This document shows positions 37,217-46,133 of a stretch of 64,000 nucleotides of DNA, one piece after another. The notes beneath the pieces were generated by a model that had not been told where the DNA came from, ran no database searches, and saw only the letters and a list, made by a program, of their open reading frames with translations. Source of the DNA: Saccharopolyspora aridisoli (GTDB lineage: Bacteria; Actinomycetota; Actinomycetes; Mycobacteriales; Pseudonocardiaceae); the NCBI RefSeq assembly GCF_004348445.1, contig NZ_SMKV01000001.1, positions 248,001 to 312,000 on the forward strand. Reading direction: 5' to 3'. How positions within the stretch are numbered: the stretch's first letter is position 1; every line of letters starts with the position of its first letter. The position numbers were made by a program, and so were the translations under genes.

Positions 37217-39288
37217 GGCGTCACCACCTCCCGGTGGGGTTCGATGCGCACCGCGCTGACCTTGAACTCCGGCATCCGGCTGCGCGGGTCCAGCGCGTCC
37301 CCGGTGAGCAGGTTGGCGCGCCCCTCGCCGGGGAAGTGGAACGGGAGGAACACCGTGTCGGTGCGCATCGTCGGTACCAGCCGCACCGCGGCGATCGTGC
37401 TGCCGCGCGATGAGGAGACCCGGGCCAGCGCGCCTTCGGCGAGCCCGGCGCGAGTGGCGGTGTCCGGGTGCACCTCGACGAACACCTCGGGCGCGGCGTC
37501 GTTGAGCTCGGCGACGCGGCGCGTCTGCGCACCGGACTGGTACTGCGCCAGCACGCGCCCGGTGGTGGCGGTCAGCGGGAACTCCTCCGCCGGGACGTCG
37601 CCGGCATCGCGGTGCTCGACCGCCGCGAACCTCGCCCGGCCGTCGGCGTGGGCGAACCCGTCGAGGAAAAGCCGCGGCGTGCCGGGGTGTTCGCCGTCCG
37701 GGCACGGCCAGTGCAGCGCTTCGCCGGCGTCGAGGCGCTGGTAGCTGATGCCGGAGTAGTCGGCCTTGCCGCCGGCCGAAGCGCGGCGCAGCTCGTCGAA
37801 GACCTCGCGCGCGGTGGTGGGGTAGCGGTGGCCGGGCTCGCCGAGCCGGGTCGCGATGCCGCGCAGCACCTCCAGGTCGCTGCGCGCGTGGCCTGGAGGC
37901 ACCTGCAACCGGCGGCGCCGCAGGACGCGGCCCTCCAGGTTGGTCATGGTGCCCTCTTCCTCGGCCCACTGGGTCACCGGCAGCACCACGTCGGCCAGCT
38001 CGGTGGTCTCCGAGGGGACGAAATCGGCCACCACCAGCAGGTCCAGGGACTGCAACCGGCGGACGACGTGCTCGGCGCGCGGTGCCGACACCGCGGGGTT
38101 GGAGCCGAAGACCAGCAGCGCGCGCGGGCCGTCCGAGGTGCCCAGCGCGTCGAGCAGCTCGTAGGCCGAGCGACCCGGACCGGGCAGCACCTCCGGCAGC
38201 ACGCCCCAGACCTCGGCGACGTGCTCGCGCGCGGCCTGATCGGTGATCATCCGGTAGCCGGGCAGCTGGTCGGCCTTCTGCCCGTGCTCCCGACCGCCCT
38301 GCCCGTTGCCCTGGCCGGTCAAGCATCCGTAGCCGGCACCCGCTCGCCCTGGGAGGCCCAGCACCAGCGCGAGGTTGATGAACCCGGAAACGGTGTCCAC
38401 GCCCTTGCTGTGCTGTTCGGCGCCCCGGCCGGTGAGCACGTAGGCGCTGCCCGCCTCGGCGAGCATCCGCACCGCCCGGCGCTGCTCGCACACCGGGACC
38501 CCGGTGACGCGCTCGACGCGCTCCGGCCACCACGACATCGCGCGCTGCCACGCGGCGTCGAAGTCGCGGGTGCGCTCGCCGATGAAGGCGGTGTTGCTGA
38601 AGCCGTCTGCCACCGCGATGTGCAGCAGTCCCAGCGCCAGCGCGAGATCCGTGCCCGGCAGCGGCTGCAGGTGCAGTGCCGCCTGCTCCGCCGTTGCGGT
38701 CCTGCGCGGGTCGATGACGATCAGCTCCGGCGAGCGCAGGTGCTGCATCAGCGGCGGCATCGTCTCCGCCGGGTTGGCCCCGGCGAGCAGGACCACGTCC
38801 GCGCCGCCGAGATCGGTCACCGGGAACGGCAGCCCACGGTCCAGCCCGAACGCCGCCGTCCCGGCCGCCGCCGCCGAGGACATGCAGAACCGGCCGTTGT
38901 AGTCGATCTGGCTCGTGCCCAGCGCCAGCCGTGCGAACTTGCCCAGCAGGTACGCCTTCTCATTGGTCAGCCCACCACCGCCGAACACCCCGATGGCGTC
39001 GGGACCGCGCTCGGCCCGGATGGCGTCGAGGCGCGCCGCGATCGTGTCGAACGCGGTCTCCCAGGACACCCGGACGAGCTCGCCGTCGCGGCGCAGCATC
39101 GGGTGGCGCAACCGGTCGGGGACGTCCAGCAGCGCCGGAGCGGTCCAGCCCTTCTGGCACAGCCCGCCGCGGTTGACCGGGAAGTCCGTGGGTCGCACCG
39201 AAACCCCGCGCCGCTCGCGCGTGAGCCGGGTGCCGCACTGCAGAGCGCAGTACGGGCAGTGGGTGGCCACGGTGCGGACCTCAGGCAC
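37213..39288 (-). CDS. nasA: Assimilatory nitrate reductase catalytic subunit
   Basis: A 691-residue molybdopterin oxidoreductase reducing nitrate to nitrite in the cytoplasm. The N-terminal [4Fe-4S] site is CPYCALQCG with the fourth Cys in GGLCQKGW. Molybdopterin-binding parts include GGGGLTNEKAYLLGKFARLA, LLAGANPAETMPPL and, near the end, YQSGAQTRRVAELN with FLPFHFPGEGRANLLT. There is no signal peptide, and no C-terminal BFD cluster domain as found in the longer NasA forms, consistent with a separate electron-transfer subunit next door. GTG start, overlapping narK by eight bases. Confidence 0.92.
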   Translation of the reverse strand: MPEVRTVATHCPYCALQCGTRLTRERRGVSVRPTDFPVNRGGLCQKGWTAPALLDVPDRLRHPMLRRDGELVRVSWETAFDTIAARLDAIRAERGPDAIGVFGGGGLTNEKAYLLGKFARLALGTSQIDYNGRFCMSSAAAAGTAAFGLDRGLPFPVTDLGGADVVLLAGANPAETMPPLMQHLRSPELIVIDPRRTATAEQAALHLQPLPGTDLALALGLLHIAVADGFSNTAFIGERTRDFDAAWQRAMSWWPERVERVTGVPVCEQRRAVRMLAEAGSAYVLTGRGAEQHSKGVDTVSGFINLALVLGLPGRAGAGYGCLTGQGNGQGGREHGQKADQLPGYRMITDQAAREHVAEVWGVLPEVLPGPGRSAYELLDALGTSDGPRALLVFGSNPAVSAPRAEHVVRRLQSLDLLVVADFVPSETTELADVVLPVTQWAEEEGTMTNLEGRVLRRRRLQVPPGHARSDLEVLRGIATRLGEPGHRYPTTAREVFDELRRASAGGKADYSGISYQRLDAGEALHWPCPDGEHPGTPRLFLDGFAHADGRARFAAVEHRDAGDVPAEEFPLTATTGRVLAQYQSGAQTRRVAELNDAAPEVFVEVHPDTATRAGLAEGALARVSSSRGSTIAAVRLVPTMRTDTVFLPFHFPGEGRANLLTGDALDPRSRMPEFKVSAVRIEPHREVVTP

Positions 39289-40675
39289 GGCCGGCCTCCG
39301 CGGTCCGCTTCTCCGCCGCCCGCAGCGGGGTCTGCCCCGGCTTGAGCGAACCCCGCAGGTACACCGCCCAGGTCACCAGCACGCACACCACGTAGTAGGC
39401 GAGGAACACCGCCAGCGCCGCGTCACCGCTGGCCGCCGCACCGCCGTAGGAGGCGCGGAACGCCAGGTTGATGCCCACCCCGCCGAGCGCGCCGATCGCC
39501 CCGGCGATGCCGATCACCGCACCCGAGAGCCGCCGCGCCTTCGCGAAGGCCGCCGCGGCCTCGCCACCGGAGGTGACCTCGTCCTCGGCCTCGGCGGCGT
39601 AGACCGCCGGGATCATCTTGTAGGTCGAGCCGTTGCCGAGCCCGGTCAGCAGGAACAGCGCGATGAACGCCGTGACGTACAACCCGAGCGAGCCCTGCGC
39701 CGAGGCCACCAGCAGCACCGCGACGCCGAGGGCCATCAGCACGAAGTTCCACGCCGTCACCCGAGCACCGCCGATCCGGTCGGCCAGCCAGCCGCCCAGC
39801 GGCCGCGACAGCGAACCCATCAGCGGGCCCAGGAACGTCCAGCTCGCCGCCTGCAACGGGGTGAAGCCGAACTCGGTCTGCAGCACCAGCCCGAACGCGA
39901 AGCTGTAGCCGATGAACGAACCGAAGGTGCCCACGTACAGCGAGGAGATCCACCAGGTGTGCCTGCTGGCGCACGCCTCCAGCAGCGCACCCGGTTTGGC
40001 CTTGATCGCGTCGACGTTGTCCATGAACAGCGCCGCGCACACAGCCGACACCGCGATCAGCGGCAGGTAGATCGCCGCCACGTACGACGGGTGCGTGTTG
40101 CCGGCGAAGGCGATCACCAGCAGGCCGACCACCTGGATGGTGGCGACACCGATGTTGCCGCCACCGGCGTTGAGCCCCAGCGCCCAGCCCTGCAACCGCT
40201 GCGGGAAGAAGATCGTGATGTTGGTCATCGACGAGGCGAAGTTGCCGCCGCCGACACCGGCGGTGGCGCCGATGAGCATGAACACCCACAGCGGAGTTCC
40301 CGGCTGCTGCACGAAGTGGAAGGCCAGTCCGGCCGGCACCAGCAGCGCCACCGAGCTGAAGATCGTCCAGTTGCGTCCGCCGAAGCGGGTCACCGCCGCC
40401 GCGTAGGGCAACCGCAGCACCGCGCCCACCAGGTTCGGCGTGATCACCAGCAGGAACTTCTCGGAAGGGGTGAAGGGCAGGCCGATGTCCGGGCCCATGA
40501 ACAGCACCAGGACCGACCAGATGCTCCAGACGGAGAAGCCGATGTGCTCGGAGATGATCGAGAAGATGAGGTTCCGGCGTGCGACGTGCTTGCCGGTGGA
40601 TTCCCAGAGGTCCTCGTCCTCGGGGTCCCAACCCTCGATCCAGCGGCCTCTCGGGGCCCGTGCGCTCGTGGTCAA
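39281..40675 (-). CDS. narK: Nitrate/nitrite transporter
   Basis: A 464-residue major facilitator protein with twelve membrane segments. The nitrate-signature stretches are visible: GVGGGNFASSMTNITIFFP in the first half and LTGLGNGSTYKMIPAVYA in the second, together with RLPYAAAVTRFGGRNW. The cytoplasmic N-terminus (RWIEGWDPEDEDLWESTG) is normal for actinobacterial NarK. The start is taken as the TTG at 40675, since AGGAG lies six bases before it; another TTG five codons upstream lacks a site. First gene of the seven-gene operon, about 55 bases from a GlnR-like site. Confidence 0.9.
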   Translation of the reverse strand: MTTSARAPRGRWIEGWDPEDEDLWESTGKHVARRNLIFSIISEHIGFSVWSIWSVLVLFMGPDIGLPFTPSEKFLLVITPNLVGAVLRLPYAAAVTRFGGRNWTIFSSVALLVPAGLAFHFVQQPGTPLWVFMLIGATAGVGGGNFASSMTNITIFFPQRLQGWALGLNAGGGNIGVATIQVVGLLVIAFAGNTHPSYVAAIYLPLIAVSAVCAALFMDNVDAIKAKPGALLEACASRHTWWISSLYVGTFGSFIGYSFAFGLVLQTEFGFTPLQAASWTFLGPLMGSLSRPLGGWLADRIGGARVTAWNFVLMALGVAVLLVASAQGSLGLYVTAFIALFLLTGLGNGSTYKMIPAVYAAEAEDEVTSGGEAAAAFAKARRLSGAVIGIAGAIGALGGVGINLAFRASYGGAAASGDAALAVFLAYYVVCVLVTWAVYLRGSLKPGQTPLRAAEKRTAEAGRA

Positions 40676-40730
40676 CGCGGCTCCTCTCAACGGGGTGCTC
40701 CGAAGGTAGGAATCGGCTGTTTCCCCGGTG

Positions 40731-40758
40731 GTTGCCGCGCGTTACCGCTAAGAAAAAC
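40731..40758. promoter_or_regulatory. GlnR-like binding site upstream of nitrate operon
   Basis: GTTGC (40731-40735), GTTAC (40741-40745) and GAAAA (40752-40756, followed by AC) are spaced close to one helical turn. The GTTAC-N6-GAAAA part matches the actinobacterial GlnR pattern gTnAc-N6-GaAAc in all but one key base. It lies about 60 bases before narK, between it and the divergent sirtuin gene, where an activator of nitrogen genes would be expected. Confidence 0.5.
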
Positions 40759-40855
40759 GGTCTTCACATGATCGCTGCGCCCCCGGTCAGAACGGCCGTG
40801 ACCGGCAACACACGGCGGCCCGGTGCTCCGTCCGCGGCCGCGTTCGTGGCACCTT

Positions 40856-41704
40856 GTGGAGGTGACGGAACGAGCCTCGGAGGCCGACGACAGCGCGACC
40901 TGGCAGCGCGCTCGCGAACTGTTCGGCGCCGCCCGGCGCATCACCGCGCTCACCGGCGCGGGCGTGTCCACCGCCTCCGGCATCCCGGACTTCCGAGGCC
41001 CGGACGGTCTTTGGACACGCAACCCGCAGGCCGCCCGGCTCAGCGACATCGACAGCTACCTCGCCGACGAGGACGTCCGCGCGCAGGCGTGGCGCGCCCG
41101 CGCCGAGAACCCCGCCTGGCACGCCGAACCCAACGCCGCGCACCGGGCCTTCGTCGACCTCGACGCCTCCGGACGCCTTGGTGCCCTGCTCACCCAGAAC
41201 ATCGACGAGCTGCACCAGCGCGCAGGCCTGGCCCGCGACCGCGTGCTGGAACTGCACGGCACCATGCGCCGCACGGTGTGCGTGCACTGCGGCGCCACGG
41301 GGGTCATGACCGACGCCCTGCAGCGCGTCGCCGAGGGGGAGCGGGACCCGGACTGCCGCTCGTGCGGCGGCATCCTCAAATCGGCGACGGTGTTCTTCGG
41401 CCAGGCGCTGGACACCGACGTGCTGCGGGAAGCCAGGCGCGCGTCGCTGGACTGCGACCTGTTCATCGCCGCGGGCACATCGCTGACCGTCTACCCGGCT
41501 GCTGCCTTCGCGGAGCTGGCCGCCAAGGCAGGCGCGAAGCTGGTCATCTGCAACGCCGAGCCCACCCCCTACGACGAGATCGCCGACGCGGTCCTGCGCG
41601 GCCCGCTCACCGAGGTGCTGCCCGGACTCGCCGCGGCGCCGCGGATCAACTCCGCCGAGCCGCTGCGCTCCTGGGGAGATCCCAGCACCTGGGGACAGAT
41701 GTGA
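40856..41704 (+). CDS. Sir2-family NAD-dependent protein deacylase
   Basis: A protein of about 282 residues with the full sirtuin core: TGAGVSTASGIPDFRGPDGL for NAD binding, LTQNIDELHQRAG, the catalytic His in ELHGTMRRTVC, and a four-Cys zinc site in CVHCG and CRSCGG. It removes acyl groups from lysines in the cytoplasm, often on acetyl-CoA synthetase in actinomycetes (family knowledge). The start is uncertain: GTG codons at 40856 (VEVTERASEADD) and 40862 are possible, neither with a good ribosome site, so translation may be leaderless. Divergent from narK. Confidence 0.87.
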   Translation: MEVTERASEADDSATWQRARELFGAARRITALTGAGVSTASGIPDFRGPDGLWTRNPQAARLSDIDSYLADEDVRAQAWRARAENPAWHAEPNAAHRAFVDLDASGRLGALLTQNIDELHQRAGLARDRVLELHGTMRRTVCVHCGATGVMTDALQRVAEGERDPDCRSCGGILKSATVFFGQALDTDVLREARRASLDCDLFIAAGTSLTVYPAAAFAELAAKAGAKLVICNAEPTPYDEIADAVLRGPLTEVLPGLAAAPRINSAEPLRSWGDPSTWGQM

Positions 41705-41725
41705 CACGAGTGGTTGACGCTGCAA

Positions 41726-41743
41726 GCGAAACCTCCGTTTCGC
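41726..41743 (+). terminator. Hairpin after sirtuin gene
   Basis: GCGAAAC, loop CTCC, GTTTCGC: a perfect seven-base stem 22 bases after the sirtuin stop. No T run follows, so it may be a weak terminator or an element in the upstream region of the NlpC/P60 gene. Confidence 0.5.
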
Positions 41744-41843
41744 GTGGTGCGCCTGTGGCACGAGTGTCAAGCTCCGGTCAATTATTACTCCGTTCGGCCT
41801 AAGCTCCAGCGCGCCGAACGGGTGCATCTGCTGGAGGTGACGG

Positions 41844-43148
41844 GTGTTGTCGACGAAGAGCGGTGCACGCAGGATCGGCGTGCTGGTAGTGCTGTGCGCG
41901 GTCGGTCTCGCACCCGTCGGCACCGGCGTAGCCGTCCCGCCGCCCCCGCCCAACCCCAGCGACGCCGAGCTCCAGGCGGGCAAGTCCGAAGCTCAACGCA
42001 CCGCGGGCCAGGCCGGTGAACTGGCCAACCGCCTCGCCGAGGCCGAGTCCCTGCTGGTCGGTCTGCAGGCGCAGGTCGAGGTGAAGATGGAGGACGCGAA
42101 CAAGGCTCGCGTCGACCTCCAGCGCGCCGAGACCGCCTACGGGCAGGCGCGCACCGCCGCCGACGCTGCTGCCGCCGAAGCGCGTTCGGCGGCAGCCCGG
42201 ATCGAAGCCCAGCGCTCCCGGCTCGACGAGTTCGCCGCCAGCAGCTACCGGCAGGGCAGCAAGCTGGGCTCGATCACGGCTTACGCCGGCGCTCGCGACC
42301 CGCAGGAGATGCTCGAACGGGCCTCGCTGCTCGACGCCATCAGCGATTCCCAGCTCGACGTCCTCGACGACCTCGAACGCGCCCGCATCGAGAAGGTCAA
42401 CAAGGACTCCATGACCCGCGCCGCGCTCGACGAGGCCGAGGCCAAGCGCCGTTCCGCCGACGAGGCGCGCGCCACCGCCGAAGCCGCGCAGCAGACGGCG
42501 ATCCAGGCCCGCGCGCAGCAGGCCGCGCAGGCCCAGGGCCTGCAAGCCGACCGCGATTCGGTGCAGGCCGATCTCGATGCAGCCCTCTCCCGGGTCACCG
42601 GGCTGCAGGCGCAGCGCGCCGACTACCAGGAGTGGCATGAGGACAAGGTCCGCGAGGAGCAGGTCGTCGCTGCCGAGCCGGTCGGCAACGACGACGACCA
42701 GGCGGGCAGCTCCGCACCCTCCGCCTCCGGCGACGTCGAGGCGGTGGTCTCGCGGGCGCTGTCGCAGCTGGGGATGCCCTACGCGTGGGGTGGTGGCAAC
42801 TCGCGCGGGCCGACGCGCGGCATCCGCGACGGGGGAGTGGCCGACTCCTACGGCGACTACGCCAAGACCGGCTTCGACTGCTCCGGGCTGATGATCTACG
42901 CCTTCGCCGCTGCTGGGATCACGCTGGACCACTACAGCGGGTACCAGGCGCAGTCGGGCAAGCGCGTCCCGCTGTCGCAGATGCGCCGTGGCGACATGCT
43001 GTTCTGGGACCACGGCGGCGCCATCCACCACGTCGCCCTCTACCTGGGCAACGGCAAGATGGTCGAGGCACCGTACTCGGGTTCTCGGGTGCGCGTCACC
43101 CAGGTCCGCTACGGCGGTATCACGCCCTACGCGGTCCGGGTGCTCTGA
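41844..43148 (+). CDS. Secreted NlpC/P60 peptidoglycan endopeptidase (RipA-like)
   Basis: A 434-residue cell-wall hydrolase. Residues 1-30 are a signal peptide with hydrophobic core IGVLVVLCAVGLAPVGTG; about 40-265 is a long Ala/Glu-rich coiled coil that in RipA-type enzymes holds the catalytic domain inactive; the NlpC/P60 domain fills the last 130 residues. The catalytic Cys is in TGFDCSGLMIYAF and the His in IHHVALYLG. It cleaves between D-Glu and the diamino acid in the peptide stem and is expected to act in cell separation. It stands where Rv1477/ripA stands in the M. tuberculosis block, but only one copy is present. GTG start with GGAGGTGA upstream. Confidence 0.9.
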   Translation: MLSTKSGARRIGVLVVLCAVGLAPVGTGVAVPPPPPNPSDAELQAGKSEAQRTAGQAGELANRLAEAESLLVGLQAQVEVKMEDANKARVDLQRAETAYGQARTAADAAAAEARSAAARIEAQRSRLDEFAASSYRQGSKLGSITAYAGARDPQEMLERASLLDAISDSQLDVLDDLERARIEKVNKDSMTRAALDEAEAKRRSADEARATAEAAQQTAIQARAQQAAQAQGLQADRDSVQADLDAALSRVTGLQAQRADYQEWHEDKVREEQVVAAEPVGNDDDQAGSSAPSASGDVEAVVSRALSQLGMPYAWGGGNSRGPTRGIRDGGVADSYGDYAKTGFDCSGLMIYAFAAAGITLDHYSGYQAQSGKRVPLSQMRRGDMLFWDHGGAIHHVALYLGNGKMVEAPYSGSRVRVTQVRYGGITPYAVRVL

Positions 43149-43193
43149 CGGCCCGGCTGGTCTTCGGACCAGGGGTGCTGCAAGCATGGCCGC

Positions 43194-43766
43194 GTGGCAA
43201 ATTTCGCGGCGGTGCTGCTGGCAGGTGGGGGAGCGCGCCGGATGGGCGGCGTGGACAAGGTGATGCTGCCGGTGGCCGGCCGCACGTTGCTGGACCGCAC
43301 GCTCGACGCCGTGGCAGGTGCCGATCCCGTCGTGGTGGTCGGTCCCGAACGGCCGACGGCCACGCCCGTCCGCTGGACGGCCGAGAAGCCCTCCGGGGGA
43401 GGACCGCTCGCGGCCGTCGAGGCCGGGCTGCGCCTGATCGACGACGCCGACGGGCTGGTCGCGATCCTCGCCGCTGACCACCCGCACCTCACCCAGGGCA
43501 CGCTGGCCCGGTTGCGCGCTGCGCTGCGCGACGATCCCGGGGCCGGGGGAGCGGTCCTGTCCGAGCCCGGCGGCCGCGCGCAGTGGCTGGTAGGCCTCTG
43601 GCGCCTGCGGTCCCTGCGCGAGGCGATGCCTGCGGAGGTCGGGAACCGGCCGGTGCGCACCCTCTTCGCGCCGGTCGAGCCACTTCGGATCGACGCCACC
43701 ACAGCTGAGGTGTCCGATGTGGATACCCCGCGCGACCTGCATCGGGCTCGCACGCCGGAACGCTGA
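43194..43766 (+). CDS. mobA: Molybdenum cofactor guanylyltransferase
   Basis: A 190-residue nucleotidyltransferase that joins GMP to molybdopterin. The diagnostic GTP-binding loop is VLLAGGGARRMGGVDKVML at residues 7-25; the metal-binding Asp lies in VAILAADHPHLT, and the C-terminus has SDVDTPRDLHRA. It is 45 bases downstream of the NlpC/P60 gene in the same direction but functionally fits the nitrate reductase NasA encoded about 4 kb away, which needs the bis-MGD form. GTG start at 43194 with no strong ribosome site. Confidence 0.88.
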   Translation: MANFAAVLLAGGGARRMGGVDKVMLPVAGRTLLDRTLDAVAGADPVVVVGPERPTATPVRWTAEKPSGGGPLAAVEAGLRLIDDADGLVAILAADHPHLTQGTLARLRAALRDDPGAGGAVLSEPGGRAQWLVGLWRLRSLREAMPAEVGNRPVRTLFAPVEPLRIDATTAEVSDVDTPRDLHRARTPER

Positions 43767-43824
43767 CCCCTCCAGTGGTGTCGAAGCCCGGGGGACCGCC
43801 GCATCGAATCATTTGTCGCGTCCA

Positions 43825-43848
43825 TGACTTCAGTGTCGACTGAAGTCA
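43825..43848. promoter_or_regulatory. 24-bp inverted repeat between mobA and moxR operon
   Basis: TGACTTCAGT and ACTGAAGTCA are perfect ten-base arms with the four-base centre GTCG. It lies 58 bases after mobA and 180 bases before the moxR start. No T run follows, so an operator of the moxR operon is at least as likely as a mobA terminator. Confidence 0.5.
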
Positions 43849-44028
43849 GTGCTCCACGGGCAAACCCCGAACCAGGCCGGGACGATGAACGCCGCTCGGC
43901 TTCACAGCGGTCAAACCGCCGATGGGGTTGAGTGGGCTTCGATGCGCCCCCTCGTGCGCGAGGAGCGAGCGGCGTGCCAGGATCTTGATCGGCCCGAAAC
44001 GGCCGCGTCGACGAGGAGGCTGGGAGAA

Positions 44029-45165
44029 GTGACCGAGGCCGGCAACGGTGAGAGCGGGGGCGCCGGAGCGGCAGCGGCGCGTCCAGCGGGTCAGGCGAGT
44101 TCGTCGAGCACTCCCGCGCGCGATGCGCAGCTGCTCGAACGCACCGTCTTCGAAGTCAAGCGCGTCATCGTCGGCCAGGACCGCCTGGTCGAGCGGATGC
44201 TGACCGGGTTGCTGGCCAAGGGGCACATCCTGCTCGAAGGCGTGCCCGGTGTCGCCAAGACCCTCGCGGTGGAGACCTTCGCCCGCGTGGTCGGCGGTTC
44301 GTTCTCGCGGCTTCAGTTCACCCCCGACCTGGTTCCCGCCGACATCCTCGGCACCCGCATCTACCGGCAGGGCAGCGAGCGCTTCGACGTCGAGCTCGGC
44401 CCGGTGCTGGCCAACTTCGTTCTCGCCGACGAGATCAACCGCGCTCCCGCCAAGGTGCAGTCGGCGCTGCTGGAAGTCATGGCCGAGCGGCACGTGTCCA
44501 TCGGCGGCGAGAGCTTCCCGATGCCCGCGCCGTTCCTGGTGCTGGCCACCCAGAACCCCATCGAGAACGAGGGCGTCTACCCGCTGCCCGAAGCGCAGCG
44601 CGACCGCTTCCTGTTCAAGCTCCCGGTCGAATACCCGACCGCGGAGGAGGAGCGCGAGATCATCTACCGGATGGGCGTCACCCCGCCCGAGCCCAACGGC
44701 GTGCTCAACCCCGAGGAGCTGATCCGGCTGCAGGACGTCGCCGCCGGGGTGTTCGTGCACCACGCGCTGGTCGACTACGTGGTGCGACTGGTGGTCGCCA
44801 CCCGGATGCCCAACGACCACGGCTTGTCCGACATCGCGGGCTGGGTCTCCTACGGCGCCTCGCCGCGCGCCAGCCTCGGCATCATCGCCGCCGCGCGAGC
44901 CCTGGCCCTGGTGCGCGGTCGCGACTACGTGCTGCCGCAGGACGTGGTCGACGTCGTGCCGGACGTTCTGCGCCACCGCCTCGTGCTGTCCTACGACGCG
45001 CTGGCCGACGGCATCCCCGTGGAGCACATCGTCGGCCGGGTGCTGCAAACCGTGCCGCTGCCGCAGGTCTCGGCCCGCCCGCAGGGCGGCCAGCAGCAGG
45101 CCGCGCCGGTCGGTCCGGCCGTGCAGCCCGGTTACGGCCAGCCGCCGATGCCACCGCACCAGTGA
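44029..45165 (+). CDS. moxR: MoxR-type AAA+ ATPase
   Basis: A 378-residue ATPase. After a low-complexity start (residues 1-30), the Walker A motif is GVPGVAKT, Walker B is VLADEINRA, and the sensor stretch reads LATQNPIENEGVYPLPEAQR. The C-terminal lid contains SYGASPRASLGIIAAARALA. MoxR proteins act as chaperones that help assemble or insert metal centres in partner proteins carrying VWA domains (family knowledge). DUF58 and VWA genes follow directly, forming the usual trio. The GTG at 44029 is supported by GGAGG upstream; the frame is open further up without a site. Equivalent of Rv1479. Confidence 0.9.
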   Translation: MTEAGNGESGGAGAAAARPAGQASSSSTPARDAQLLERTVFEVKRVIVGQDRLVERMLTGLLAKGHILLEGVPGVAKTLAVETFARVVGGSFSRLQFTPDLVPADILGTRIYRQGSERFDVELGPVLANFVLADEINRAPAKVQSALLEVMAERHVSIGGESFPMPAPFLVLATQNPIENEGVYPLPEAQRDRFLFKLPVEYPTAEEEREIIYRMGVTPPEPNGVLNPEELIRLQDVAAGVFVHHALVDYVVRLVVATRMPNDHGLSDIAGWVSYGASPRASLGIIAAARALALVRGRDYVLPQDVVDVVPDVLRHRLVLSYDALADGIPVEHIVGRVLQTVPLPQVSARPQGGQQQAAPVGPAVQPGYGQPPMPPHQ

Positions 45166-45179
45166 GGGGAGGGGCAGAC

Positions 45180-46133
45180 GTGGCGGTACCCGCGGACTCC
45201 GGCGGTGACCGCCCGGCCTGGGCGCCACCGGCCCTGGAGACCGGGCGGATGGAGGTCGCGCTGCGCGCTCTCGAGCTGAGCGTGCGCGGTCGGCTCGACG
45301 GTCTCCTGCAGGGCAATCACCTCGGTCTCGTGCCCGGTCCGGGCAGCGAGCCGGGCGAGGCACGCGCCTACCAGCCCGGTGACGACGTGCGGCGGATGGA
45401 CTGGGCGGTCACCGCTCGCATGGCCGAGCCGCACATCAGGCAGACCGTCGCCGACCGCGAGCTGGAGACGTGGGTGGCGATGGACCTCTCGCCGAGCCTG
45501 GACTTCGGCACCGCCGCCTGCGACAAGCGGGAACTGGCCGTGGCGGCGCTGGCCGCTGTCATGTTCCTGACCAGTGGTGGCGGCAACCGCATCGGTGCGG
45601 TGGTGGACAACGGCACCGGGCAGCACCGGCTGCCCGCGCGCGGCGGCGCGGCGCACGCTCGGGCGCTGCTGAAGGAGGTCGCCGAGACCCCGCGCGCCCC
45701 GGAGGGCACCCGGGGAGATCTGTCCGCGCTGCTGGAATCGTTGCGGCGGCCGCCGCGGCGCAGGGGGCTGGCGGTGGTGGTCTCCGACTTCCTGGGATCC
45801 GCCGACTGGCAGCGCGCGCTGCGCGGGCTGGGTGCGCGGCACTCGTTGCTGGCCATCGAGGTGATCGACCCGCGCGACGTGGAGCTGCCCGACGTGGGCA
45901 CGGTGCTGCTGTCTGATCCGGAGACGGGCAGGCGGCGCGAGGTGCACACGACGCCGGTGCTGCGCAAGGAGTTCGCCGCTGCGGCGGCCGCGCACCGCGA
46001 GGACGTGGCAAGGGTTCTGCGCAGGGCCGGGTGCGCTCACCTGGTGCTGCGCACCGATTCCGACTGGATCGCCGATGTCGTGCGGTTCGTGATGGCGCGC
46101 AAGCGCGGCTGGTCCGGCGGAGGAGCTGGGTGA
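45180..46133 (+). CDS. DUF58 domain protein
   Basis: A 317-residue protein with the DUF58 core GEARAYQPGDDVRRMDWAVT at about residues 60-79, followed by a von Willebrand A-like fold including TWVAMDLSPSLDFGT and GLAVVVSDFLGSADW. No membrane helix is present. It acts with MoxR and the following VWA protein, equivalent to Rv1480; the exact client is unknown. The GTG at 45180 has GAGGGGAGG seven bases upstream, better than the GTG at 45162 that overlaps the moxR stop. Its stop shares one base with the next start. Confidence 0.88.
   Translation: MAVPADSGGDRPAWAPPALETGRMEVALRALELSVRGRLDGLLQGNHLGLVPGPGSEPGEARAYQPGDDVRRMDWAVTARMAEPHIRQTVADRELETWVAMDLSPSLDFGTAACDKRELAVAALAAVMFLTSGGGNRIGAVVDNGTGQHRLPARGGAAHARALLKEVAETPRAPEGTRGDLSALLESLRRPPRRRGLAVVVSDFLGSADWQRALRGLGARHSLLAIEVIDPRDVELPDVGTVLLSDPETGRRREVHTTPVLRKEFAAAAAAHREDVARVLRRAGCAHLVLRTDSDWIADVVRFVMARKRGWSGGGAG

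Noticed and set aside
40823-40855. Upstream ATG-like extension of the sirtuin gene
   Set aside because: Residues before VEVTERAS do not match sirtuin starts and overlap the promoter region shared with narK.
43849-44028. Extended N-terminus of MoxR
   Set aside because: The upstream frame has no ribosome site and its sequence is not MoxR-like; the GTG at 44029 has a good GGAGG site.
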